DNA of 64,000 nucleotides from positions 868,001 through 932,000 of the forward strand of contig JACKAE010000001.1 of assembly GCA_020635205.1 (NCBI GenBank). Reading direction: 5' to 3'. Position numbers and translations under genes: made by a program. This document shows, one piece after another, positions 27,501-36,300 of this stretch (the first letter of the stretch is position 1; each line of letters opens with the position of its first letter). The stretch comes from Ignavibacteria bacterium (GTDB lineage: Bacteria > Bacteroidota > Ignavibacteria > OLB7). The notes under the pieces were generated by a model. That model was not told where the DNA came from and ran no database searches. It saw nothing but the letters and a program-made list of their open reading frames with translations.

Positions 27501-30222
27501 CAAGTTTGATCTTGCCGGTGGGCACACCCTGTAGGAATGTCGTTCCGTCCAGTGCAGTCACTCCAGTGATGTTTGCCACATCCGGGGAGTGAACCATTGC
27601 ATTCGGGAGGATCACCTTGGAGCTTGCGTCCTTCACTGTCAACTTGATGCTGCCAGTGTCGGCCAGCAGGTTCGCGTTCGAGGTGACCATTACGCCGGGA
27701 CTCATCTCAATCGGTCCGTTGTTTGTCTGTGATCCATAGCTCTGTTTGGAGAAGACGATCTTCGAGTAGGTGCCGACAGCAACCGGATAGATCGTGTAGG
27801 TTCCGTCTGGGTTGGTGTAGGAAGTCTTTATCACCGTCTCTTGACCCGACTTCTTCTGGTAGAGTTCCACTTTGCAGTTGGCGATTGGGGTTGTCGATAT
27901 CTTGTCCTTGACAATGCCCTCGATAAATCCTTTGGCGCTGTCTTGGAGAATTGTGATCGACAGAACCTGACCGTCGGTTGTGAGGCGAGCCGGTTTCCAT
28001 GCGTCGCCGTACATCGGCGTGCTCACCCAGACTGCGTAACGGTCGGTGGTCTGGTCCGGGTCGTTGATTACAACATCCTGGATCGTTGCCTTTCCGTTGA
28101 TGTCAGTCTTTGCTGAGTAGAGTGCTGGTATCGCCGGCATCTTCTCTGGAGCTACGTTTCCGGATCCTGGGTTCGTTGTCGTTGTCCACCCGCTGGCTGC
28201 CGCTGTCCAATTTGCTGATACTCCTCCCGAACCTCCACTTGCGCCGGAGGGGACTCCACCTGCGTTGGCCGGGGGAACGTAAGGCCTGTTGGCCGATTTT
28301 GACTGACTGTAGTTGATATACTGGTTTGTCATTCCGGTGATGCCGAGTGCCGGGTTCCAGGAAGCATTCACCTGAGAGGCTCCTCCCGATCCAGCTGGCA
28401 GGGCGTTTGCCGGAGTACCCACGTCGGGGAAGACCTTTATCGAGGCGTTCTGAATCGGCTTCCCGGTCTTCTTGTCCTTCACCGTCACGTTCAGCGTTCC
28501 TCGCTTTCCGTCGATCTTGATGTCGCCCAAGTTGATCGTATCGAGTACCCCAACGGTGATGTTGCTCGACTCATATTCCTTGTAGTTTGGATGCTGAACC
28601 TTGAGATAGTATAGATTGGAGTACTGCAAATCACCGAAGGTGAACGAACCGTCGTGCAGGATATATTTCCCCCAGAACTTGGTCGATTGAATGCTGCCTC
28701 CCCCATCTTCAAAGTCCATCGACTTCATCGAAGCAATGAGCTTGTCAGATGTTTGCGTGTAGACACCGCCGTTGATTCCACCTCCAGCCGGCATTCCAAT
28801 TGGGATGCCGGGGTTTTGTGGACAGACTGCGCAGTTTACCGTCCCTCGTCGCCACAGTTCAACCACAGCATTCGGTACAGCTTGGTTTGTCTTCTTGTCT
28901 TTTACTTGGCCAATCATCGAGAGGCGTGCCGGCTTCATCAAGACGACGTAGTTGTTGATTGCTCCTTCAATCTTCTGGGCTGGTCCTATCTCGTATGTTT
29001 GGCTATATCCCTCGCGAGTTACGCGGAGGCTAAAGAATGTTGGAGCTGAGATTGAGGCAAATGTGAACTTCCCAGCGGCATCGGTCTTCACCGACAGTTT
29101 TCCGGGAACTTGCTCTTTAAATCCATTCGCCGTCTGCTTCACGTAGCTAAAGGCGACAGTTGCGTTTGCGACTGGCATGTTCGTGATGGCATCCCGAACC
29201 ATTCCTGAGAAGGGTTTCGGTGACTTTGGAGTAAACTCATAAGGATCGGTGAAGGTTGGGTAGTTGGCCGTTCCTCCAATCTGCCCCCCAATTCCTCCAG
29301 TTCCACCCGTACCCGTTCCACCGTTCCCTGTCCCCCCGGTTCCACTATCTGCACCACTGCCACCTTCTCCCCCTGAAGTGGAGGGTGAAATTGTAAAGCT
29401 GAAAGGTTGCGCGTAGCCATCTGGCTCACCGATTGGCTGATTGTTTTCGTCAACGGCACGAACAGTCCAGACATAGTGGGTGATCGTTCCAGGAAATGGA
29501 ATGTCGTGTGGCCAGAGCATCTGATTGTTTATCTCGGCGTAGCGGCTGATGATCGGTTGGTTGGTCTTGAACGCCTGTATCGGCGTCTGCCCTTCCCTGA
29601 CCTCGAAGATCATCAGACGATAGCGGAGAGGGAAGGTGGGGTTAGGAGTAACTGGTATCCACTTGAACGTTGGGATAGCAGTCCTCGCGAGGACCGCTTT
29701 GTCGGCAGGGAATGTGAGCTGCGGACGTTGGTATCCAGTTAAGTTGAAGTTCCTGCACGAGGGGATGGAGGCAAGTTTCTTCGATGGATTGTTCGCGTCG
29801 AGAAGATTCACGCAGAGTTGATATGATCCTGCCGGAAGCATTCCGGTCTGTACGGCAGTCTGCTGCGAGTTTCCGTAGAAGGTCACTGCACTTCCTGGCA
29901 AAATCTGGTCGGCAAAAAAGGTGCTAACACCGGGTGGAATCTGTACCACCGGTATTTGCGCAAATTTCGTCTCGGCTGTCAGAGTTGAATTTAGTGTGAG
30001 CTGAGCATCAAATCGTGCTGACATTGTCTCCGATGTATTGTTGGTCACCGTTACGATCACCGTCTCTCTTTTCGACGACCAATCCGAGAGATAAGGACTC
30101 GGTCTTGGAGACATCGTTAAAGAGAGGTTCACCGGACTCTGAGCGAATGCCGAGGCGAAGCTGATCACTCCAAACAGGAGGATGCAGGCAAGTCGGGTCG
30201 GCAGTTGTGGTTCTCTTCTCAT
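24580..30222 (-). CDS. 1880-residue secreted protein with carboxypeptidase-regulatory-like repeats
   Basis: Residues 1-28 are a signal peptide (ending SAFAQ). Residues about 29-285 resemble the N-terminal region of the large Bacteroidota 'TANFOR'-type proteins, including an FPADKAVLARTAIPTFKWIPV FN3-like segment. About 280-320 is a Gly/Thr-rich linker (29262-29388). About 330-1150 carries at least seven carboxypeptidase-regulatory-like beta modules with the G-V-D--tg-P-a-A-V core (SGMVRDAITNMPVANATVAF, GQVKDKKTNQAVPNAVVELW, VTVKDKKTGKPIQNASIKVF, VKDKISTTPIANCKVELY). About 1150-1840 is a long beta-rich region with repeated 'gkf.g...i....F.i......F' units. The tail (CDVNSSCEDLCKFCPCIHFH) is cysteine-rich. 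It has no recognisable T9SS domain. Probably an exported envelope protein linked with gliding or secretion machinery; function unknown. Confidence 0.85.
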   Translation of the reverse strand: MRREPQLPTRLACILLFGVISFASAFAQSPVNLSLTMSPRPSPYLSDWSSKRETVIVTVTNNTSETMSARFDAQLTLNSTLTAETKFAQIPVVQIPPGVSTFFADQILPGSAVTFYGNSQQTAVQTGMLPAGSYQLCVNLLDANNPSKKLASIPSCRNFNLTGYQRPQLTFPADKAVLARTAIPTFKWIPVTPNPTFPLRYRLMIFEVREGQTPIQAFKTNQPIISRYAEINNQMLWPHDIPFPGTITHYVWTVRAVDENNQPIGEPDGYAQPFSFTISPSTSGGEGGSGADSGTGGTGNGGTGTGGTGGIGGQIGGTANYPTFTDPYEFTPKSPKPFSGMVRDAITNMPVANATVAFSYVKQTANGFKEQVPGKLSVKTDAAGKFTFASISAPTFFSLRVTREGYSQTYEIGPAQKIEGAINNYVVLMKPARLSMIGQVKDKKTNQAVPNAVVELWRRGTVNCAVCPQNPGIPIGMPAGGGINGGVYTQTSDKLIASMKSMDFEDGGGSIQSTKFWGKYILHDGSFTFGDLQYSNLYYLKVQHPNYKEYESSNITVGVLDTINLGDIKIDGKRGTLNVTVKDKKTGKPIQNASIKVFPDVGTPANALPAGSGGASQVNASWNPALGITGMTNQYINYSQSKSANRPYVPPANAGGVPSGASGGSGGVSANWTAAASGWTTTTNPGSGNVAPEKMPAIPALYSAKTDINGKATIQDVVINDPDQTTDRYAVWVSTPMYGDAWKPARLTTDGQVLSITILQDSAKGFIEGIVKDKISTTPIANCKVELYQKKSGQETVIKTSYTNPDGTYTIYPVAVGTYSKIVFSKQSYGSQTNNGPIEMSPGVMVTSNANLLADTGSIKLTVKDASSKVILPNAMVHSPDVANITGVTALDGTTFLQGVPTGKIKLVVTLPGYADANIEATVQKDNTAQATALLVKASANIDVLVTDSLTHQPLANATVSVAGTSRQTNVSGIAKFNGLPLGMKNVVVIADTTGGKDYKTFSAQVVLNQGYNDPINIQLLPGTRISGKVTAVTGNLPLEGVVVSVNGVAGVTTKTKADGTYLLRNVPAGVSLKLSASKPKYMLGKDSTAPIQAGKILENVNFTLNDSPVDSIYGFAIILDTITDGPGGSKFLKGKFTVPDNLIFTMDKEANFKFTFENLEVDGTTMKPVAASYYFPYDAVPIKIFDAVGATMSGGNDFLRVTWDSVNNTGTIQAKEVKLKGMIPDIVPGAKWASEKLSATGSNANSLGFWADGNFHGGSLLRLNGNEAEVNFWGFKLAIDYTKTAMGEDGFHYVGSLTIPKINKTIAITDLFFKLEGEGDAKTLSFDHVNLENKPPLAIDLWAFKFVDSTISWNQQGLNASGSVILTKLGNRTFRFQNMTISKEGKFTGVKIIADNSNLPITVLGTKFYITALGFTTVPEKKDNNGTVTTPETNLFTFSGNLEIPQFSKKITFDNLTFSDQGDFTGTITFNQSMKFFNTIDLSLQAIEFGKQPGPNNTEKKFIFVKGGVAFSIPLLSVQVGNFRFFEDKTFAVENIGFAFTAGPVNVSLSAMWNDSSFSGTGMLAVQPVLSVAGSFYYKDGNNWKIEVAANTPPIPIGPVAITGISGMLARKNGYWAFGFGGSVATAAGKESMELTLKVAVETTPNGPIIQGDAWLKTLGVQIGEAHITVNIPEKRFFGSIKFGIDKKAVKITGFIDFEVKTGVYWFVGGGATFDFVKVAQVNTQIYVGKNYPGFAHTLPVLYHPDNQPLNGLHFDASTVWPKIGKDGDIFHLEFGYYLFGAFNWDGNLSAGLKMKGNAALDVWVVGFTVDVEAQAAIKYQNNTLAFSANADLQGKAWVWPCDVNSSCEDLCKFCPCIHFHANYTGTTGWDVDFNLGCD

Positions 30223-30344
30223 CGTTACAGGGTACTGTTGATGTATGGTTGCTGTCTGTTTGTGTCTCTTTTTTCGGCACTCCTTTCAATGTAAAGCCGA
30301 AGGATTACGAATTGCCGTGCGGTTGACTACTGGAGAGGGAAATC

Positions 30345-30617
30345 GTGGCTACAAGAATTATTCCCGAGGGAAAAGAGCATATTTCATCTCCAAATCAAGG
30401 CTTTTCGTATCTCTCTCAGATTCTTTCTTCTCGGCCTTTGGATATTCCGCCTTGTTTGCCGTTGTGGAATTCGTTGGGTATGATGAGTCGTGATCTCAAC
30501 TCATGGTTGATCTCTGATTTTGAGTCGGGAGTGAGGAGGGAGCAGGGCAAGAAATGGCTTGAAGCCGTCTTCTCCTCCGTTGAGATTCCAGAACACCCCG
30601 ATGAATCGGGGTGTTAA
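30345..30617 (+). CDS. Possible small hypothetical protein (90 residues)
   Basis: A GTG-start frame preceded by GGAGAGGGA about 6-12 nt upstream, which is a better ribosome site than most genes here have. The product (ATRIIPEGKEHISSPNQGFS start, FESGVRREQGKKWLEAVF near the end) is soluble, of mixed charge, with no domain I recognise. It is the only plus-strand frame inside a minus-strand cluster. Its stop lies just after an 11-bp inverted repeat (30592-30602 with 30605-30615), so it might be a short expressed gene with its own hairpin or a decayed remnant. Low confidence. Confidence 0.35.
   Translation: MATRIIPEGKEHISSPNQGFSYLSQILSSRPLDIPPCLPLWNSLGMMSRDLNSWLISDFESGVRREQGKKWLEAVFSSVEIPEHPDESGC
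30592..30615 (+). terminator. AACACCCCGAT inverted repeat
   Basis: AACACCCCGAT and ATCGGGGTGTT are perfect complements separated by 2 nt, giving a stem of about 9 bp with a short loop. It overlaps the 3' end of the possible small gene. No T run follows, so its role is uncertain. Confidence 0.4.
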
Positions 30618-30751
30618 CCTGAGTTGGTGATTATCTCAACATTCAAGAGAAGTGGCCACAGCTTGCTGGCCATCTCGACTCTATCGTCACTTGCGCAATT
30701 CTGCTATCCGTAAGTAGAGCGGGAGGGTAAACAACGAGAGTTGTAAACAGC

Positions 30752-30818
30752 AGTGGACAGAGGTAGGAGACCAATCGTTGTGGCACAACGCAAATTGAAA
30801 ACGCTACTCTGTCCACTA
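30752..30818 (-). terminator. Structured 3' region of the barrel gene
   Basis: AGTGGACAGAG (30752-30762) and CTCTGTCCACT (30808-30818) form an 11-bp outer stem. Inside it CGTTGTGGCACAACG makes a second hairpin (about 30776-30790). The unit begins 14 bp beyond the stop codon of the 30832-32634 gene and so would fold in its 3' UTR. Confidence 0.5.
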
Positions 30819-30831
30819 CTATCTACATTCC

Positions 30832-32634
30832 TTAGAACTGCTGCGTTAGCGACGCCTGGAAAAAGTTCTCCGTTACCGAATAGTTGCCGCTGTTGCGGTT
30901 GTAGGCGTTCTGGTCGATTGATGCGCTCGCCTGTAGGCGCAACATTCTGGTAATCTCCCACCCTGCTCCAAGTCGGAACGAGATTCTCTGTTCTGGTTCG
31001 CTCCCCTCGCGGCTGCTCTGGGATGCGGAAATGTTCAGCGAGGGAGTCAACTTGTTCTCTAACAGGCGATATCCAGCACCAATCGAAAGGCTCGTGATTG
31101 TCAGGTCTCCACTCGCCATCTGCTGTGCAGTGTTGTAAAGCGCCAGCGATGTGGAGAGGGGCATCGAGGTGAATGAAAGGGAGTAGAATCCACCTAAGGT
31201 CCGGCTTGTTGTGTTGTTCCCTTCGCCGACAATCGTGTTGTTGTCTCGGTAGTTATCCAATCCAAGCTGAGCGGAGATGACATGTGTTGCCGACTCGCCC
31301 GGTATCATATATGTCGGGGAGAAGGTGAACGATTGCGTGTTGTTGTTTAACTGGAATGTGTCAACTGGGTTGTTGCTGCTGATACCCATGTTGTTATACC
31401 CAGCGTCGAGACTGAGCCGCTCGGTAACCTGTGCAGAGATGTTTGCCCCACCTATCAGTTGCGTCATCTTCTCCAACTGCGTGCCGGAAAGATTGTTTGT
31501 CCGGTATCCTATCGATCCACTCACGTTCACTCTGTTTGTTAGGAGTGAAACCCGTGGGTTCAACGTGAATTCCTCTTTATCTGATTGATTGTAGGGGTTG
31601 CCCAGTGTGACAAAACCTGCCCCGACGTGGAGCGCATTGGCAGTTACGCCGAATGTTGGACGATTAAAGGCTATCGAGGCATTGAGTGCGTAGTCAACCC
31701 GGGAGCCGATCCGCTCGGTTAAGATTTCTCCCAACAGGGGAATATCTTCGTCGAGTGGGTCGGATGCCATATCGCGTGTATAGTTGCACAGTGCGGCCTC
31801 TCCAGTTACCGAGAGACCTTCGATAATTGGAACGTAGAGTCGTGCCGAGGCAGATGCTCCCTCAACTGGAACGGGCATTAGGTTGTGGCGCTCAACAATC
31901 GGGAGAGGTTTGGATAAGGTTCCGGTATCGGGAATTTCGAGGATGCGAACCTGTGTCACAGGTCGAATCGACGTTGTGTCGTCCTGAATACGTGCCACGC
32001 TCAACCCGAAGCCAACACTTTGTCCCCCTTCATCACCATATCCAATCCGTCCAACAAATGCCTTCTGCTGAAAGGCTCCTCGGATTCCGGCTGCCGTGTC
32101 AACTTCTATACCACGCTGAGAAATCCCTGCCGACGCAGCAAAACGAAATTTTCCCGGGCGTAGGCTAACTCCCCCACCAAAGAGTTGTGTGCCGTCGAAT
32201 GCCATGCCGGTATTCTCTGGGAAGTGACTCCCTAAGTGGAACTGTGCCCAACCAAAGCGTGGGGAGATAGAAATGGTGTTCATCTGGTTCTGGAGGAACT
32301 GGCCGAGGGTTGGTGAGCCGGTAAGTGGGGTAACCACTCCTGACTCATCCGAGGAGACCATAATATTTATCGGCAACGAGAAGAAGTCGCCAACACCCAA
32401 CTCGGTTCGCAGAAGAAAGCGAGCAACCGACTCTGGCCGGCGGGCTGTAAACTCTCCAGATGGATCGGAATAGTTATAGAACTCTCCGCTCAGCGTAGCA
32501 CTTCCATGAAATGTTACTGGTGAGCTTTTTTCAGTTGAATCCACTTCCTGCGCCGAGAGCGTGAGCAAACTCAACATAAAGCCGAGAAAGGCAAGGAAAA
32601 GGATAAGGGAGAATTTGGTTGATGATCGTTTCAT
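30832..32634 (-). CDS. Outer-membrane beta-barrel-like protein
   Basis: About 600 residues from the ATG at 32634 (MKRSSTKFSLILFLAFLGFM), giving a signal peptide ending TLSAQ; the frame extends upstream to 32724 but with a basic leader. The mature protein is rich in alternating hydrophobic/polar strands with repeated aromatic positions (for example SVARFLLRTELGVGDFFSLP, LDAGYNNMGISSNN, AGWEITRMLRLQASASIDQN). It ends VTENFFQASLTQQF, with the terminal phenylalanine typical of Bam-assembled barrels. I infer a barrel of 20 or more strands. No family name is recognised. It is the first gene of the secreted-protein cluster in transcription order. Confidence 0.82.
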   Translation of the reverse strand: MKRSSTKFSLILFLAFLGFMLSLLTLSAQEVDSTEKSSPVTFHGSATLSGEFYNYSDPSGEFTARRPESVARFLLRTELGVGDFFSLPINIMVSSDESGVVTPLTGSPTLGQFLQNQMNTISISPRFGWAQFHLGSHFPENTGMAFDGTQLFGGGVSLRPGKFRFAASAGISQRGIEVDTAAGIRGAFQQKAFVGRIGYGDEGGQSVGFGLSVARIQDDTTSIRPVTQVRILEIPDTGTLSKPLPIVERHNLMPVPVEGASASARLYVPIIEGLSVTGEAALCNYTRDMASDPLDEDIPLLGEILTERIGSRVDYALNASIAFNRPTFGVTANALHVGAGFVTLGNPYNQSDKEEFTLNPRVSLLTNRVNVSGSIGYRTNNLSGTQLEKMTQLIGGANISAQVTERLSLDAGYNNMGISSNNPVDTFQLNNNTQSFTFSPTYMIPGESATHVISAQLGLDNYRDNNTIVGEGNNTTSRTLGGFYSLSFTSMPLSTSLALYNTAQQMASGDLTITSLSIGAGYRLLENKLTPSLNISASQSSREGSEPEQRISFRLGAGWEITRMLRLQASASIDQNAYNRNSGNYSVTENFFQASLTQQF

Positions 32635-32819
32635 AGTGATATTCCGATATGCTGCTGTAAGCTGGCTCTTCTCATCTAATGATCTATTTCTCTTCAGTCT
32701 CTGCCCCCTCACTCCGCGACTCAAGTGCTAAGAATTTGGAGACACATTCAATCTATTCGGCTGCGATTACGCTCTCCCCTCTCCAGAACTACGCCCACCC
32801 GATTTCCCGACTACATCTC

Positions 32820-33125
32820 TCATTCTTTCGCATCTCTCTCCACAAAATTCTCTTCTTTCCGTATGTTGAAATCTCCATGCGAATGGGGTGTTGGGTTCTC
32901 CAAGGAGATGCCACACTGAGTGCAGTAAATCGAGACTGGGTGGCGAGGTCGGGAACTTTCTCCTAAGAGAGGGGTTCCGCAGCAGGGGCAAAAAAGATCG
33001 TTGTCGTAGATCCAAGCATTGCAGCCGGGACACTGCGTTTTGTTCCCTTTCTCGCTTGTCGTTCTGTCGATTCCGTTCGATCCAGAAATCTCAGTCCGGT
33101 GGTTCGTTTCTTGGCTCCCTATCAT
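32820..33125 (-). CDS. Small zinc-ribbon protein
   Basis: 101 residues, soluble, no signal peptide. It has a CPGC...CPCC zinc-ribbon pair at about residues 32-48, then a second half-ribbon YCTQCG at about 67-72 followed by His residues (TPHSHGDF). Such double zinc ribbons occur in small nucleic-acid or protein-binding proteins and often as accessory domains of regulators. It stands divergent from the STAND ATPase genes across about 210 bp that must contain both promoters. Codon use and conserved cysteine spacing argue it is real, but no further function can be given. Confidence 0.6.
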   Translation of the reverse strand: MIGSQETNHRTEISGSNGIDRTTSEKGNKTQCPGCNAWIYDNDLFCPCCGTPLLGESSRPRHPVSIYCTQCGISLENPTPHSHGDFNIRKEENFVERDAKE

Positions 33126-33335
33126 CTTTCGTTTCCGTAACTATCGCTGGTTGTACAGGCTATAGGTAAGCCTGCGTTGTGTTGATTGAGTGGAGGTATT
33201 TTTCTCACACCTATCAATATCAGGTCGGTCGATTACAGATTTTGGTGAGGATGCCTACAGAAGAGGGGATTGCTGGCTTCAGTCTGATTTTTGCAAGATT
33301 TTGCGCACGCTGAACGAGAACATTACTTGCTATCC

Positions 33336-36300
33336 ATGGGATCTCTGAAACATTTTCTCGGGGGAGGAAACCTGCCCTTTGCTGGCCGGAAGGAAGAGAT
33401 TAGCACACTCCTCTCCTTTTGGCTTGAACGGGGTGGGGGGGATAATCTGCGGACTGGACTTATTATCGGAGAGGCTGGTTGTGGGAAGAGTCGGTTGGTT
33501 GAGGAACTGCTCCCACAGGTGATTGAGGGGGGAGGCGTTGTGGTGCACGCGAAGCTCCGTCCGGAGGGGATTGCCTCAATTGGTGCCCTTTTAGGGTCGG
33601 CTCTCTGGGGATCGGACTCAGCCGGCAAACTCTTAAAAGGGGAACCAGAACCGACCCTCTCCTCCGCTGTCTCCACGTTGAAGCGAGTGGCAAGTTTGCG
33701 CAGGACGTTGCTGGTGATTGAAGATATTCACTTGCTGCAGGGGATGGCCGCGCGTGAGTTTGCGATGTTGCTCGATCAACTATCTGATGAACCAATTCTC
33801 TTCCTCACAACTTCGCGGGTTGCCACACCTGAGCTTCGTGCGCTGATAGGCCCCTCTCTATCATTAGAGCTGAACTTGAATAGTTTGAGTAGAAGTGGTA
33901 TTGCGGAGATATGGGGTGATCTTTTCGGTGCGCTCCCAACAGAGATGGAACTGAATGTTTTAGTGGAGGGAACTCTCGGCAATCCGCTTGCTCTCCGTTC
34001 AGCGCTTCGAGGAGCTGTTAATAGTGGTGCTCTCATTCTGCACGATGATGGTGGTTTTTTTGTAGTGGGCGAAATCTTTGCAGATGTTGTAGAACGGAGC
34101 ACCGAGCGCATGACGCTGGGAATGATTGCCCACTTGAGCGCAGAAGAGCAAGATGTTGCCAAGCTTCTGGCTTGGCTCGGCGAATCGTTTTCGGTGGAAG
34201 GGGCGCGTGTGTTGGTTGGGGAGAAGGGAATGGAGGGTGTAGAGAAGTTGAGGGAAGAAGGGCTGTTAGTTGAGGCAAGCGATGCTGTTGTTTCAGTAAA
34301 TGGAGTGCAAAGCACTGAACGACCTCTCGCATTTTCACACTCGTTGCTCCACAGCTCCCTTCTGGAGAAGAGTGCGTTCAATCCTGAACTGTTCTTTCCC
34401 CTTCTCGAAGAGAACCTTCCTCTCTACACAATCACTCCCTACGATCTCCTCTCACAATCCCCACAACACCTTCGCATTGAAGGGGGACGGATAATTAAGG
34501 TTCTGAAGACTTTGAGTGGAATTGCCCTGAGGCTAAATGAGACGAGTGACTGGAACTACGCGATGGTGGTCTACAGGGGGGCTGAAGCGTTGGTGAAGTG
34601 TGGAGAGTGGGGGGGAGAGGAGGAACAGCTTCTGGCGAGTGTGGCACTGCTGGCCATGGAGATACGTATCCGGCGTCGCCGAAACCCTGTGGAAGAGTAT
34701 GAAGGGTTGGTCGACCAATATTTGGAAATGGTTCAGAACCTTATCCCTTACGGTCACTACGAAGAATATGTCTACGCACTCCTCTACTTGCATGCGGTTC
34801 TCTTTCAGAAAGGGGATAAACGGTACTGGAGTATTCAGGAACGTTTGGAAGAGTATCTATCAAAGTTCCCCGACGCTCGATACACATTGGCCTACATCGA
34901 TTTTATTCGGGAGTTGAATCACAATGCCAGCATTGTCCTGAACCGGGAGTATCAGAAGAAGTGTGAGATAGAACTCGATAATATCCTTCACTCAGATCGC
35001 TACACCCCAGAAATGCGGAGTAGAGCCTTACAGAACATCGGTTCCTACCTCCTCCTATTTTGGGAGACTGAAGAAGAACTTGAGCGGAGAGAGGAGGTAC
35101 GGCTTGAGCTTGATAGACTTGATGGTGAAGACCTAACGCGGCGACCGTGGACAGTTATTTATCTGTTGTGGGCGGGGCGGGCAGCCGAGGCACTGAAGGG
35201 GATAGAGCGGTTAGAGAGCTACTACAGGAAGACAGAGATGTTCCATAACTATTGGGGTGCTCTCTGCCTGAATCTGACCGCACGGATATTGTTGGGAGCG
35301 GCTGTTGAGGAGGTCGAGAAGAGTTTCAACTCTATTGCTTCTGTAGCCCAAGCTGAGAATAATGGGACACTGTTTGAACAACTCTGTGTGCCGATCTCCA
35401 CAATGATCTTAGTGGGCGAAGTAACGGTGATTGATCGCCTGATCTCCAACTACGATATTCCCGTCGCACATCTGCCAATCACCGACCGCTATATCCTGCA
35501 AGTGGAAGGAGAGATATCCGAGGCGTTGTGGCGACTACAAGGAGAGCCGTTGTTAGAGAAAGAAAAGCTGCTCCAGCGAATGCTGGAAGAGCACGAGGTG
35601 GGGGAGGGAATATCGGCTGCGATATATGAAGATATTATCCAGACTGTTCCGGCTCGCACAATCAAAGTGATGGACTTTGCTTACGTGGCAGTCTTGCTTA
35701 TTGTTGTTCGTAGAGAGGTAGAGGGGGGAAGGGAGGTTCCAACAGAGTTTGTGGAGACGTTCCTTCGTCCGGCTCTGCTTGCGGCGTTGGAGTGGTTTAG
35801 AGAACGGGGCTTAACGCTGGCAGTTCGCGCAATGGTGGCGCGAGGAGCCTATCTGCTTCCCCCTCAGGAGTTGCAGACTTGGCAAGTTTGGAATAGTGAG
35901 AATATCATTGTTCCTTCCAAACCTGTTGAAGAGAAACGCCTGCGAATCGGAATGTTTGGCAACATTACCTACAGCGAATTAGGAGGCCAGCCAACACGCC
36001 TTCGGGGTGGACGGAACCAAACACTCCTCGGTACATTGGTTGCCGACAACTTGCTGAAAGAGCCGATGGAGCGAATCGACTTTATTGCCCTCGCAACCGG
36101 TGATGAGAGTGACCCAGATCGTGCCAGACGCTCGATGAACGTTGCAGTTCTCCGCCTACGTGAGTCTCTCGGGAAGGAGGCAATTTTAACGGAGGGAGAG
36201 ACACCGCAGTTGAACTTAGAAGATGTTTCGGTTGACCTTCTCGAGGCTTACGATTCTCTCCGCCTCTCTCGTAAATCTCTTCGCAAAGATGACCTGAGAA

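Larger units (their letters stand above)
30223..30831. other. 609-bp region between two secreted-protein genes
   Basis: Holds the promoter side of the 1880-residue gene (30223-30340), a possible 91-residue plus-strand gene (30345-30617) ending in a hairpin, and a structured 3' region of the barrel gene (30752-30818). The rest shows nothing recognisable. Confidence 0.5.
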
